24,376 bases of DNA from NCBI GenBank assembly GCA_964542765.1, contig CAZIVO010000050.1, positions 1 through 24,376 of the forward strand, written 5' to 3'. Shown one piece after another: positions 15,061-22,375 of the stretch; position 1 is the stretch's first letter, and each line of letters starts with the position of its first letter. Under the pieces are notes generated by a model. It searched no databases and was not told where the DNA came from. It was given only the letters and a program-made list of their open reading frames with translations. Source of the stretch: CAZIVO01 sp964542765 (GTDB taxonomy: Bacteria > Planctomycetota > UBA1135 > UBA2386). A program made the position numbers and the translations under genes.

Positions 15061-16947
15061 ATGCCTGCTGAGAGAACCTCCGGGCCCTGGTTGGCCCTGA
15101 CATATATCGTTCTGATTCTCGCCGCTTCCACCGGCTCGCTAATCGCACAGCAAGCCAAAGGAAGCAAGAACTTCCCTCATGGCCTGATCCTCATCGAGGA
15201 GAAGAAGTTCGAAATCGGAACGACCTACAAAGAACTCCTTCAGATCACGAAGGATCTTTGCCCCCGATCACACAATCGCCGGAGTCGGCTCCTGTCCAAG
15301 CTCCTATCGGAACTCGGCGAGAAAACCATCGATCTGCCGAGCTTCTACCTGAACAAGCACCTGGTCACGAACGAGCAATACCTCGTGTTCGTGGAGAAAA
15401 CCAAGCATCGGTTCCCGTTCGACTGGTGGAAGAGGGGTCAGGCCGAGCACTATGACGCGGCGCTGGAAAAGGTCCGCAAAGAGTTCCCCAAAGAAAGGAA
15501 CTCCGCCTTGCTCTACTGGGAACGGCACCACGCAGACCTCCCTCACGCAATCCCGGCAGGCGAAGAAAAGATGCCGGTTGTCTTCGTATCATGGCGCGAT
15601 GCACAGGCCTTCGCCGGCTGGGCAGGAATGAGACTCCCATCCGAGAACGAGTGGCTGCTCGCAGCGACCGGCGGAGAACGAAAGCAGTTCCTGTTCTGCG
15701 AGCAGTGGGACAAGGAGCAACTCAAGACACTCGGGCTCTACAAAAACGCCGACAAGAGGCGCAAGGCCGTCGGCGCCCTGGGCGCTGCAGCCCGCGGACC
15801 TTTTGGCCACGAGGACATGGTGGCCAATGTCTGGGAATGGATGGATGATGTCGGCTACTTCCCCCTCGCGGGGCGCGACCTCTACAACAAGGAGGTGGCC
15901 AAACTCCGTCGCGACAAGGTCGGGGCCAGTCTCTTCCAGAAGCCTCCTGAGTGGAGCGGAGCCAAGCGCATCCTCAAAGGCGGGTGCTACTTCTCCTGGA
16001 GTGAACCGGCGGAATTTCGCATCAATACACGTGCCTATCTCGGCGCCGACCAGACCCTCGAAGGAGCTGGTTTCCGCCTTGCGAAAAGCCTGGAACCCGG
16101 GCGGGACATGTGCCAGACGCGTATCCGCGTCGAATACGACTACTCGCTCTTCGGTGGTGATCGGGAACCCAACCCGAACGATCAGATCGGGGTCGAGAGC
16201 TACGAAATAGATGAGAGCAACGGGCTGATCACTGACTACCAGTCGATTTCCGCCGTCCCCGTCAATCACATGGGCCTCGACGGCCGGTCCACAAGCATCG
16301 ACAAGGTTCGAGAATCCGCACGGGCCAAACCGATCATCATCGGAACATTCGTCACGACCGTGCCGATCGCCGAACCAAAACTCGATCCGGGAATGTACAC
16401 GGTCATGTTCCGGCCCAAAGGAAAGCCGAGGGAGTTGACGGAAGCGCTGCGCGAAGGCAGCCGCATCCTGATCGCTGAACGCAAGGCAAAGAATGCCCGC
16501 AAGGGCGGCAAGGATGACAAGGACGAAGAACCGAAGACCGGCAAGTGGCGGACCATCCTCAAGAAATACGGCATCACCGACGATGAGGCTGCCATCAAGA
16601 GTGCGGCCACACAGATCAAGCACGTCCGTATCAAGCCTGGCGACTACAAGGTTCCAAGCGAGGAGAGCACCTTCCTGTTCCAAAAAGACCGTGGCGACTT
16701 CGTTGCGCACACGACGACTCGCAACTCACTGCAGATAAAGAGCTCCTACAAGCAGGCAGAGCTCAGCATGGGAACTGATATCAAGGGACGTGAAACCTTG
16801 ACCCTCACCATCGGTTCACCAATGTCACCAAAAAAGACCCGCTCGCTCTTTGTATTTGACCTGAAGGTTGTTCTTCCCGGCGCCCCTAGCGAGGATATTC
16901 CATGGCGGCTCCCCGAAGGAACCAAGCCTCAGAGTTCAAACAAGTGA
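15061..16947 (+). CDS. Secreted FGE-sulfatase-fold (SUMF1-like) protein, catalytic cysteines absent
   Basis: A 628-residue exported protein. A basic start and hydrophobic segment (about 9-30) form the signal peptide. Residues about 40-345 carry the formylglycine-generating-enzyme fold: LPSFYLNKHLVTNEQYLVF (92-110), VSWRDAQAFAGWAG (176-189), RLPSENEW (191-198), MVANVWEW (253-260), LKGGCYFSW (305-313) and GAGFRLA (335-341). In true FGEs the GGS-Y segment is followed by two copper-binding, catalytic cysteines. The matching positions here are Ser312 and Ala317, so sulfatase activation is unlikely. The remaining 285 residues are unrecognised, with a lysine/aspartate-rich stretch at about 474-493. 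Such folds often act as binding or scaffold modules in bacteria. The 3' end overlaps the RmlC-like gene. Confidence 0.82.
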   Translation: MPAERTSGPWLALTYIVLILAASTGSLIAQQAKGSKNFPHGLILIEEKKFEIGTTYKELLQITKDLCPRSHNRRSRLLSKLLSELGEKTIDLPSFYLNKHLVTNEQYLVFVEKTKHRFPFDWWKRGQAEHYDAALEKVRKEFPKERNSALLYWERHHADLPHAIPAGEEKMPVVFVSWRDAQAFAGWAGMRLPSENEWLLAATGGERKQFLFCEQWDKEQLKTLGLYKNADKRRKAVGALGAAARGPFGHEDMVANVWEWMDDVGYFPLAGRDLYNKEVAKLRRDKVGASLFQKPPEWSGAKRILKGGCYFSWSEPAEFRINTRAYLGADQTLEGAGFRLAKSLEPGRDMCQTRIRVEYDYSLFGGDREPNPNDQIGVESYEIDESNGLITDYQSISAVPVNHMGLDGRSTSIDKVRESARAKPIIIGTFVTTVPIAEPKLDPGMYTVMFRPKGKPRELTEALREGSRILIAERKAKNARKGGKDDKDEEPKTGKWRTILKKYGITDDEAAIKSAATQIKHVRIKPGDYKVPSEESTFLFQKDRGDFVAHTTTRNSLQIKSSYKQAELSMGTDIKGRETLTLTIGSPMSPKKTRSLFVFDLKVVLPGAPSEDIPWRLPEGTKPQSSNK

Positions 16948-17483
16948 GCAAACTAAACCCCAAAGCCGAAGACATCTTTTCCCTGCAGAGCTATGCCGCT
17001 GCTCCGAAGATCGACGGCGTCCAGATCTCCGAACTTCCGCGCTTCAACGATGATGGGGGCTCGATCACTGAACTCGGACGATTCGCCAATGGCGCGCTCG
17101 AAGGATCAGATGGATTCCAGATCGCACAGATCAACTACAGCGACATGGAGCCGAATGTGATCAAGGCTTTCCACCTCCATCGCCGCCAGACCGATGTCTG
17201 GTATGTCCCACCCCGGGACAAGCTCCTGCTCGTCCTTCACGATTGTCGTGAGGATTCTCCCACCGCCGGCAAAACCATGCGGATCATCCTCGGCGACGGC
17301 AATCAACGCTTGGTGCTCATACCACCTGGCGTCGCTCATGGGGCGAGAAACATCGGCACACAAACCGGCCAGATCATCTACATGGTCGACGTCCAGTTCT
17401 CCACCGACAAGGAAACCTGTGACGAGGGGCGACTCCCCTGGGATTATCTGGGTGAAGAAATCTGGGAGATCGCGAAGGGCTGA
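16902..17483 (+). CDS. RmlC-like dTDP-sugar 3,5-epimerase (cupin)
   Basis: A 193-residue cytoplasmic cupin resembling dTDP-4-dehydrorhamnose 3,5-epimerase, the third step of dTDP-L-rhamnose synthesis. Recognisable parts are KAFHLHRRQTDVWYVP (88-103) in place of the usual RGLHxQ strand, DCREDSPTAGKT (114-125), LIPPGVAHGARN (139-150) and RLPWDYLG near the end. His91/His93 and His146 are likely active-site residues. It belongs to a divergent branch, so the exact sugar is uncertain. The ATG at 16902 has GAGGA (16891-16895) six bases upstream but overlaps the FGE-like gene by 46 nt. A GTG at 16944 overlapping that gene's stop (GTGA) is a real alternative and would remove 14 residues. A reductase of the same pathway lies just downstream on the other strand. 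Confidence 0.78.
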   Translation: MAAPRRNQASEFKQVSKLNPKAEDIFSLQSYAAAPKIDGVQISELPRFNDDGGSITELGRFANGALEGSDGFQIAQINYSDMEPNVIKAFHLHRRQTDVWYVPPRDKLLLVLHDCREDSPTAGKTMRIILGDGNQRLVLIPPGVAHGARNIGTQTGQIIYMVDVQFSTDKETCDEGRLPWDYLGEEIWEIAKG

Positions 17484-17518
17484 CCGGTTCTCTCGGCGGC
17501 TCCGCGACACAGGCTAGC

Positions 17519-18358
17519 TCAACTCGCCCGGAAGGCCTCTTCGAGATCCCGGCCTGGAGCCCATTCCGAGGCAAGCGACACGTCCCGCGGCCGCTGCGGA
17601 TCCTTCGTCTCCGCCTCGTCGAAGAGATCTGAAGGCAAGCCGACAGCCGCCAGAAATCGATGGGCCAGATCTGCTCGCGACACCCTCTCCGCCCCGGCGA
17701 AATGGACAATCCCGACTCGATCCCGAGACAGCAGGAGATCGACCAATCCGCGGGCAACATCCTGGACATGCACAGGAGTCCGGAATTCGTTCGTGAACAA
17801 GGCCTGACGATCTCCTCGCGCCACCGCTGATCGCAACCAATCGGTGGCCCCTGCTTGTCCGTTGAAACTCTTTCCGAACAGCAGGGCCAACCTCGCAACC
17901 ACCCCCCCTTTGTCCACCACACAAGGCTCCGCAGCCGCCTTGCTACGCCCGTATTCGCTGAGCCCGCAAACTTCATCCGCAGGCTGGTAAGGGGCTTTTC
18001 GACCGTCGAACACCAGATCCGTCGAGACCTGCAGCAATCTCACGCCACGATGACGAGCCATCATCTCGACGGCACCGGAGTTGACCCTGAGCGCCCGCTC
18101 CGGGTGACGCTCGCACTCGGAGATGGAGGACATGGCCCCAGCATTGAGCACCGAAGTGGGTGCGACCTCGGCCAGAGTACGCTGAATCGAGCCCGGATCG
18201 CCAAGATCCAAGAAGACATCGCAATCCCGGCGACCTCCCGTGATGACCTTGAGATCGCGGGCTCTCAGTTCCTGAAGCAGGTATTGCCCGAGAAAACCCG
18301 TGCTACCCGTCAAGAGAACCTGTTCCCGAGACGTCATGAGATCATTGTAGCCGCTCAT
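17519..18358 (-). CDS. RmlD-type dTDP-4-dehydrorhamnose reductase
   Basis: A 279-residue extended short-chain dehydrogenase predicted to reduce dTDP-4-keto-rhamnose to dTDP-L-rhamnose with NAD(P)H. It has LLTGSTGFLG (15-24) for cofactor binding, NAGAMSSISECE (72-83), STDLVFDG (112-119, typical of RmlD) and the catalytic pair Tyr136/Lys140 in EYGRSK. EFRTPVHVQDVARG lies in the substrate domain. ATG 18358 has GGAG eight bases upstream. An in-frame ATG at 18337, just before the first strand, is possible. It converges with the RmlC-like gene, giving two steps of one pathway on opposite strands; rmlA and rmlB are not in the window. A related sugar-nucleotide reductase role is the main alternative. 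Confidence 0.82.
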   Translation of the reverse strand: MSGYNDLMTSREQVLLTGSTGFLGQYLLQELRARDLKVITGGRRDCDVFLDLGDPGSIQRTLAEVAPTSVLNAGAMSSISECERHPERALRVNSGAVEMMARHRGVRLLQVSTDLVFDGRKAPYQPADEVCGLSEYGRSKAAAEPCVVDKGGVVARLALLFGKSFNGQAGATDWLRSAVARGDRQALFTNEFRTPVHVQDVARGLVDLLLSRDRVGIVHFAGAERVSRADLAHRFLAAVGLPSDLFDEAETKDPQRPRDVSLASEWAPGRDLEEAFRAS

Positions 18359-18419
18359 CGATAAACTCCGGCACCATCAAGATCAGAAGGGTTTCTCTGC
18401 TTCTCCCGCGCGACAATTC

Positions 18420-19334
18420 ATGGTTTCTTCTGAAGCTGAAATGAGCAGGCGCATCCTCATCATCGCGAATCCCGTGTCGGGACGTGGCAAGGGCCTCCCC
18501 CTCAGCGAGGGAGTTCGCCATGCGCTCGAAGGCCATGGCTGCCAGGTCGAAACACGGCTGACAACGCCACAGACCAACGGTCGAGATCTGGCACGGGATC
18601 TGCAACCTGACGACTGGGACGCCATCGTCGTCATCGGTGGAGACGGGTCCGCCAACGATGTGCTTTGCGGGCTCGATGGGGCGAAAATCCCCATCGCCGT
18701 CATGCCAGCGGGAACAGCCAATGTCTGGGCCCATGAGGCCGGCCTCCCGGCAAATCCTGCCGCCTTTGCAGATCTCGTCATCGCCGGTCGCACCATCGAG
18801 ATCGATCTGGGATGGGTGAACGACGCGCCTTTCTTCCTCTTCGCGAGTGTCGGCACCGACGCGCGAATCGTCAGGGCCGTTCAGGAGCGTCGGAAGAAGG
18901 CTGGTGGGCGTGGTGGATTCATCCCATGGATTGCGCCGGGAATCCGCGCGCTGCTGGGGCGGCAGCAAGCAGACCTGACCGTCCGCATAGGCGATCGCAC
19001 CATGAGCAAGATCGCCCAGATCATCGTGACGCGCGTTCGGAACTATGGCGGCTTCATGAAGATGCCTTCGGACATCAAGATCGCCGATGATCGGCTACAC
19101 GTCTTGACCATCAGCCAGCGGAGCCGGTTGCGTTTTTTCTGGGTGGTCTTGAGAGCTGCCCTCGGGCGGTTGCGCACCGGCCCCGGCGTCACATACATCG
19201 CCACGAGAGAGGCTGTACGGATCGAAAGCTCCGGCACCGAGCCCTTCCAACGCGATGGTGATCACGCCGGAAACACACCCATCGACATCAGGATAGACAC
19301 CAGACAGGCGCGTTTCATCGTCGGACGGATATGA
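18420..19334 (+). CDS. Diacylglycerol kinase-like lipid kinase (DagK/YegS family)
   Basis: A 304-residue cytoplasmic lipid kinase predicted to phosphorylate diacylglycerol or a similar lipid with ATP. The catalytic domain shows ANPVSGRGKG (16-25), VIGGDGSANDVL (71-82, with the GGDGS nucleotide loop) and MPAGTANVWAHEAGLP (95-110). The C-terminal beta domain includes NYGGFMKMP, a FASVGTDARIV-type strand and RDGDH. There is no transmembrane segment, which distinguishes it from the small integral DgkA. The ATG at 18441, immediately before the first strand, is an alternative start; neither start has a strong ribosome binding site. kdsA follows after 10 nt, suggesting an envelope-lipid/LPS operon. 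Confidence 0.85.
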   Translation: MVSSEAEMSRRILIIANPVSGRGKGLPLSEGVRHALEGHGCQVETRLTTPQTNGRDLARDLQPDDWDAIVVIGGDGSANDVLCGLDGAKIPIAVMPAGTANVWAHEAGLPANPAAFADLVIAGRTIEIDLGWVNDAPFFLFASVGTDARIVRAVQERRKKAGGRGGFIPWIAPGIRALLGRQQADLTVRIGDRTMSKIAQIIVTRVRNYGGFMKMPSDIKIADDRLHVLTISQRSRLRFFWVVLRAALGRLRTGPGVTYIATREAVRIESSGTEPFQRDGDHAGNTPIDIRIDTRQARFIVGRI

Positions 19335-19344
19335 TCAAGGCACC

Positions 19345-20178
19345 ATGACGGCCCCCACGCAAAAGGTTCACATCGGCCATACCCCTTTCGGTGGCGGATC
19401 ACCACTGGCCTTGATCGCCGGCCCCTGCGTCATCGAAAACCGCGACCACGCGATGCAGCACGCCGAGATGATCCGCGACATCTGCGCCGGGTCCGGAACG
19501 CCCCTGGTCTTCAAAAGCTCCTACGACAAGGCCAACCGATCCTCGATCGACAGCTTCCGCGGCCTCGGAATCGACGAAGGACTCGATGTGCTCGCCGAAA
19601 TCCGTCGCGACCTGAACCTGCCGGTCCTGACGGATGTCCATACCCAGGAACAAGCGAAGGCCGCCGGCGAAGTCGTTGACTGCTTGCAAATCCCGGCTTT
19701 CCTGTGCCGGCAAACGGACCTGCTGCTGGCGGCGGCGGCAACCGGCCGCGCGGTCAACGTCAAGAAGGGGCAGTTCATGGCTCCCGGTGACATGGCCAAT
19801 GTTGTGGCGAAACTACGGACGGGAGGTGCCGAGAATGTCTTGATCACCGAACGGGGAACCAGTTTCGGTTACCAGACGCTGATCGTTGACTTTGCAGGAT
19901 TCCCGGTCATGAGGGCTTCCGGTCAGCCCCTGATCTTCGACGCCACGCATTCGGTCCAGCAACCCGGCGCTCGCGGAAGCACCACGGGTGGAGACCGCAC
20001 CAAGGTCCCATACCTGGCGCGGGCTGCCGTAGCCTGCGGCGTCGACGGTCTGTTCCTGGAGGTCCACGAAAACCCTGACCAGGCTCCGTCCGACGGCCCC
20101 AACATGGTGCCCATGTCGAACCTGGCCGATCTCCTTGCGGATCTTTTGCGGATCGACGCGGCTCTGCGCGGCAACTAG
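19345..20178 (+). CDS. kdsA: 3-deoxy-D-manno-octulosonate-8-phosphate synthase
   Basis: A 277-residue TIM-barrel enzyme that condenses arabinose-5-phosphate with phosphoenolpyruvate to Kdo-8-phosphate (EC 2.5.1.55), committed to the Kdo of lipopolysaccharide. Family signatures are LIAGPCVIEN (23-32), FKSSYDKANRSS (57-68), LTDVHT (95-100), CLQIPAFLCRQTDLL (113-127), KKGQFMAPGDM (140-150) and FDATHSVQQPG (198-208). Cys28, His202, Glu239 and Asp250 match the ligands of the metal-dependent class (E. coli, metal-independent, has Asn in place of Cys28). AAGG precedes the ATG by 4 nt. The gene lies 10 nt behind the lipid kinase and supports an LPS-type outer membrane. Confidence 0.95.
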   Translation: MTAPTQKVHIGHTPFGGGSPLALIAGPCVIENRDHAMQHAEMIRDICAGSGTPLVFKSSYDKANRSSIDSFRGLGIDEGLDVLAEIRRDLNLPVLTDVHTQEQAKAAGEVVDCLQIPAFLCRQTDLLLAAAATGRAVNVKKGQFMAPGDMANVVAKLRTGGAENVLITERGTSFGYQTLIVDFAGFPVMRASGQPLIFDATHSVQQPGARGSTTGGDRTKVPYLARAAVACGVDGLFLEVHENPDQAPSDGPNMVPMSNLADLLADLLRIDAALRGN

Positions 20179-20187
20179 CCATTCGCA

Positions 20188-20203
20188 GGCCCCTCGACGG
20201 GCC
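20188..20203. terminator. Short hairpin between convergent kdsA and sulfatase genes
   Basis: GGCCC (20188-20192) pairs with GGGCC (20199-20203) around a six-base loop in the 33-nt spacer between two converging stop codons. Position suggests a two-way stop signal, but there is no T tract on either strand, so the call is weak. Confidence 0.25.
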
Positions 20204-20211
20204 ACAGTTCC

Positions 20212-21927
20212 TCAGCGAGCGCCGATGCGCCCGGCACCCGCGTTGGACATGGCGAGCCCACAGCCATTGGCGCTGCTATCGACAACAGCACCCTGCGCGT
20301 AGAACAGCGCATCCTGCAGACTCGGGTCGTTCGGAAGCGCGAGCGCCCAGCGCGCCGAACCACCCTGGATGGTGAGCGGAACGGACGCGTCGATGCTGAC
20401 GCGAAGAGCACAGCCGGGCATGTTGAGGAAGGTCAGATCTAGCGGCAGCCCCTTGCCACTGTAAGTCTTGCGCGAAAGCCCGATCAGGCCGGCAGCGGAT
20501 GTCGCGCCCGCCCCCAGATTGGTGATCTCGGTCACGAACGTCTTCCCGTAACGCGGCACGGCGCGGCCCACGAGTTCGAGCGCCGGCACTCCTCCACTGG
20601 CCTTGCAGCCCGCGCCGAACGGCATCCAGTCGGCGTGGAGTCGTGCAACCTCGGCCTTGAGCGCGTCATAAGCAGCCTTCTGCTTGGCATTCAGCTTGCC
20701 GATCAGATTCACCTTCTCGAATGGATCATTGGCGAGATCGAAGAAGCTCTCCAGGCCGTTGCCATCCTTGCGGATCAGCTTGTGATCCTGGTCGCGAATC
20801 GCCCAGCCGTCCTTCTTCGCGCTGGCGTTGGCGCCATTGAACCGTTCCATATAGACCGTGCTGCGCAGCGGCTTCTGAGCCGGATTGTGCAGGTAGGGGA
20901 CGATGCTGATGCCGTCGAGCGGGATCGATCGCGGCACGGCCTTGCGTGCGTCGATTCCACTGAACTCTGCAATCGTCGGATACAGATCGACCGTGGCCAC
21001 CAGGTGATCCACCTCGCGACCGGGCGACTTCACGGCCGGGCCGCTGACGATCCAGGGCACGTTGACACCACCCTCGTAGAGCGTGGTCTTTGCGTGGCTA
21101 TTGATGAACGGTGGCTCCGAGACCTTTCCCGGCGTGCCGTTATCGCCGACGAACAGGACATTGGTCTGCGCGAGGGTGGCCGCGGGGATGGACCTCAGGA
21201 GTCGTCCGATCTCGGTGTCGATCGCCTGCACCATCGCCTTGTAGAAGGGGATCGGCTGGCTCTTCGGATCCTTGGCCTGGAGCTTGTAGGTGTGGAGCCT
21301 CTGTGGCGGCGCATGGAACGGTGCGTGAGCCGAATTGAAACTCAGATGGCACAACCAGTTCTTGCTCTGTGCCTTGATCCAACCAATCGCCTCATCGACA
21401 TTGTCGGTGGTCGCGTAGACCTTCGAGGTGCTCGCTTTCCCGTTCACCACCTTGCGCCAGCTGTAGTAGGTCTGCGGCGCCTTGATATTCCACGTGTGGC
21501 CGGCGTAGTAGGACCAGCCCGCAAGGTTCGGGCCACGGTAGCCGCCGTTACGGGCATCACCGAGATGCCACTTGCCGATCAGAGCATGCGCGTAGCCACC
21601 GCGATCGAGCAGTTCGGGAAGGGTGAATTCATCGAGTTGGAGCGGCTGGCCCCGGCCATACGACACCACGGCGCCGACGCCGGTCCGAAACGAATAGCGA
21701 CCCGTCTGGATCGTCGCGCGTGTCGGCGAGCAGATCGGGTTCGCGTAGGCATTGCGGAAAAGCACCCCATTCGCCGCGAGCTTGTCGATATTGGGCGTCG
21801 GCGGCGGCAAGGTTCCCTCCTTGTAGGCTCCGATCATGTCGACGCCAACATCGTCGACGAGGATCAGCAGCGTGTTCGTCTGAGCCGCGACGCAGGTACA
21901 AACAAACATGGCGGCGAGAACTCGCAT
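20212..21927 (-). CDS. Secreted arylsulfatase-family sulfatase with C-terminal extension domain
   Basis: A 571-residue exported type I sulfatase, likely removing sulfate esters from polysaccharides or other organic sulfates. Residues 1-16 are a short signal peptide. The metal-binding start is LILVDDVGVD (21-30). The formylglycine site is NPICSPTRATIQTGRYSF (63-80), with Cys66 to be oxidised by an anaerobic SME or an FGE. Further signatures are ALIGKWHLG, FVGDNGTPGK and the LYEGGVNVPW strand. Residues about 440-571 (20215-20610) form a separate Gly/Ala-rich domain with GCKASGG, MPGCAL and SSANGCGL. I recall similar tails on many secreted proteins of some planctomycetes, suggesting attachment or sorting. 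The ATG at 21927 is chosen because it begins the signal peptide; the longer frame to 22086 has no such feature. Confidence 0.9.
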   Translation of the reverse strand: MRVLAAMFVCTCVAAQTNTLLILVDDVGVDMIGAYKEGTLPPPTPNIDKLAANGVLFRNAYANPICSPTRATIQTGRYSFRTGVGAVVSYGRGQPLQLDEFTLPELLDRGGYAHALIGKWHLGDARNGGYRGPNLAGWSYYAGHTWNIKAPQTYYSWRKVVNGKASTSKVYATTDNVDEAIGWIKAQSKNWLCHLSFNSAHAPFHAPPQRLHTYKLQAKDPKSQPIPFYKAMVQAIDTEIGRLLRSIPAATLAQTNVLFVGDNGTPGKVSEPPFINSHAKTTLYEGGVNVPWIVSGPAVKSPGREVDHLVATVDLYPTIAEFSGIDARKAVPRSIPLDGISIVPYLHNPAQKPLRSTVYMERFNGANASAKKDGWAIRDQDHKLIRKDGNGLESFFDLANDPFEKVNLIGKLNAKQKAAYDALKAEVARLHADWMPFGAGCKASGGVPALELVGRAVPRYGKTFVTEITNLGAGATSAAGLIGLSRKTYSGKGLPLDLTFLNMPGCALRVSIDASVPLTIQGGSARWALALPNDPSLQDALFYAQGAVVDSSANGCGLAMSNAGAGRIGAR

Positions 21928-22103
21928 GCCGCAATCATACTCTCTCGGCAGGAGATGATTTCCGAGAGTCCCCATCCTGCTCATGCCCCCTGAAATCCAT
22001 CCGGCCGCAAGCCACACCGAAGGGCCCTCCACCGTGGCCACGCCCGAACATGCGGTGGAGCGAACTCCCTTGCCGGGCCATGGCACCGGAATTTTGGTAC
22101 AAA

Positions 22104-22255
22104 TCTCCGGCTATGGGCGGAAGAGGAAACAAATATGGCTGGCCCTTGAAAGCCGGGAAACCAGCCGGAGAGGGCCAGGAATGCGCCGGATGGATGTTCC
22201 ATCCGGAATCAGGAGTCGGACCAATAGGCAGGGGGCCCGGCTCCTGTTTTTTTTT
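22104..22255 (+). ncRNA. Candidate structured RNA or attenuator leader
   Basis: This part of the 448-nt divergent spacer is full of exact complementarity on the + strand. TCTCCGGCT (22104-22112) pairs with AGCCGGAGA (22163-22171), 9 bp. TGGCCCT (22140-22146) pairs with AGGGCCA (22171-22177), 7 bp; it crosses the first helix and shares one base with it, so it implies a pseudoknot or a switch. CCGGATGGA (22186-22194) pairs with TCCATCCGG (22198-22206), a 9-bp hairpin with a TGT loop. An intrinsic terminator follows at 22210-22255. The layout resembles a riboswitch or a terminated small RNA. I cannot match it to any known class (cobalamin, cyclic di-GMP, glycine, TPP, SAM, glutamine considered). 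No open frame here shows protein features. The 5' end is unknown. Confidence 0.5.
22210..22255 (+). terminator. Strong intrinsic terminator (10-bp stem plus T9)
   Basis: CAGGAGTCGG (22210-22219) pairs with CCGGCTCCTG (22237-22246), 10 bp with one U-G pair, followed at once by nine T residues (22247-22255). It lies on the + strand, 120 nt before the FG-GAP gene and with no + strand gene between kdsA (ending 20178) and it. It must therefore end a non-coding or leader transcript, or read-through antisense to the sulfatase gene. Confidence 0.8.
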
Positions 22256-22342
22256 GGCTAAAACAAGGGATCCTTCCGGCGCTAGGAGCTTCTGAAGGCA
22301 CTCCTACTCGGCGGGCCTTTCGGTTACCCTAAAAACTCGTCG

Positions 22343-22360
22343 GCGGGCAATGACGCCCGC
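22343..22360 (+). promoter_or_regulatory. Hairpin in the leader of the FG-GAP gene
   Basis: GCGGGC (22343-22348) and GCCCGC (22355-22360) form a 6-bp GC stem with a six-base loop, ending 15 nt before the ATG. Another inverted pair, TAGGAG (22283-22288) with CTCCTA (22301-22306), lies upstream. Both fall between the terminator and the gene and could influence translation; no Shine-Dalgarno sequence is obvious. Confidence 0.3.
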
Positions 22361-22375
22361 ACCATCGCAGCTCCC

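Noticed and set aside
22081..22103. A sigma-54-like TGGCAC followed by TTGG, or a -10-like TACAAA, before the structured RNA
   Set aside because: The spacing between the GG and GC-type elements is two bases too long for sigma-54, and no -35 box sits 16-18 bp before TACAAA. The promoter remains unidentified.
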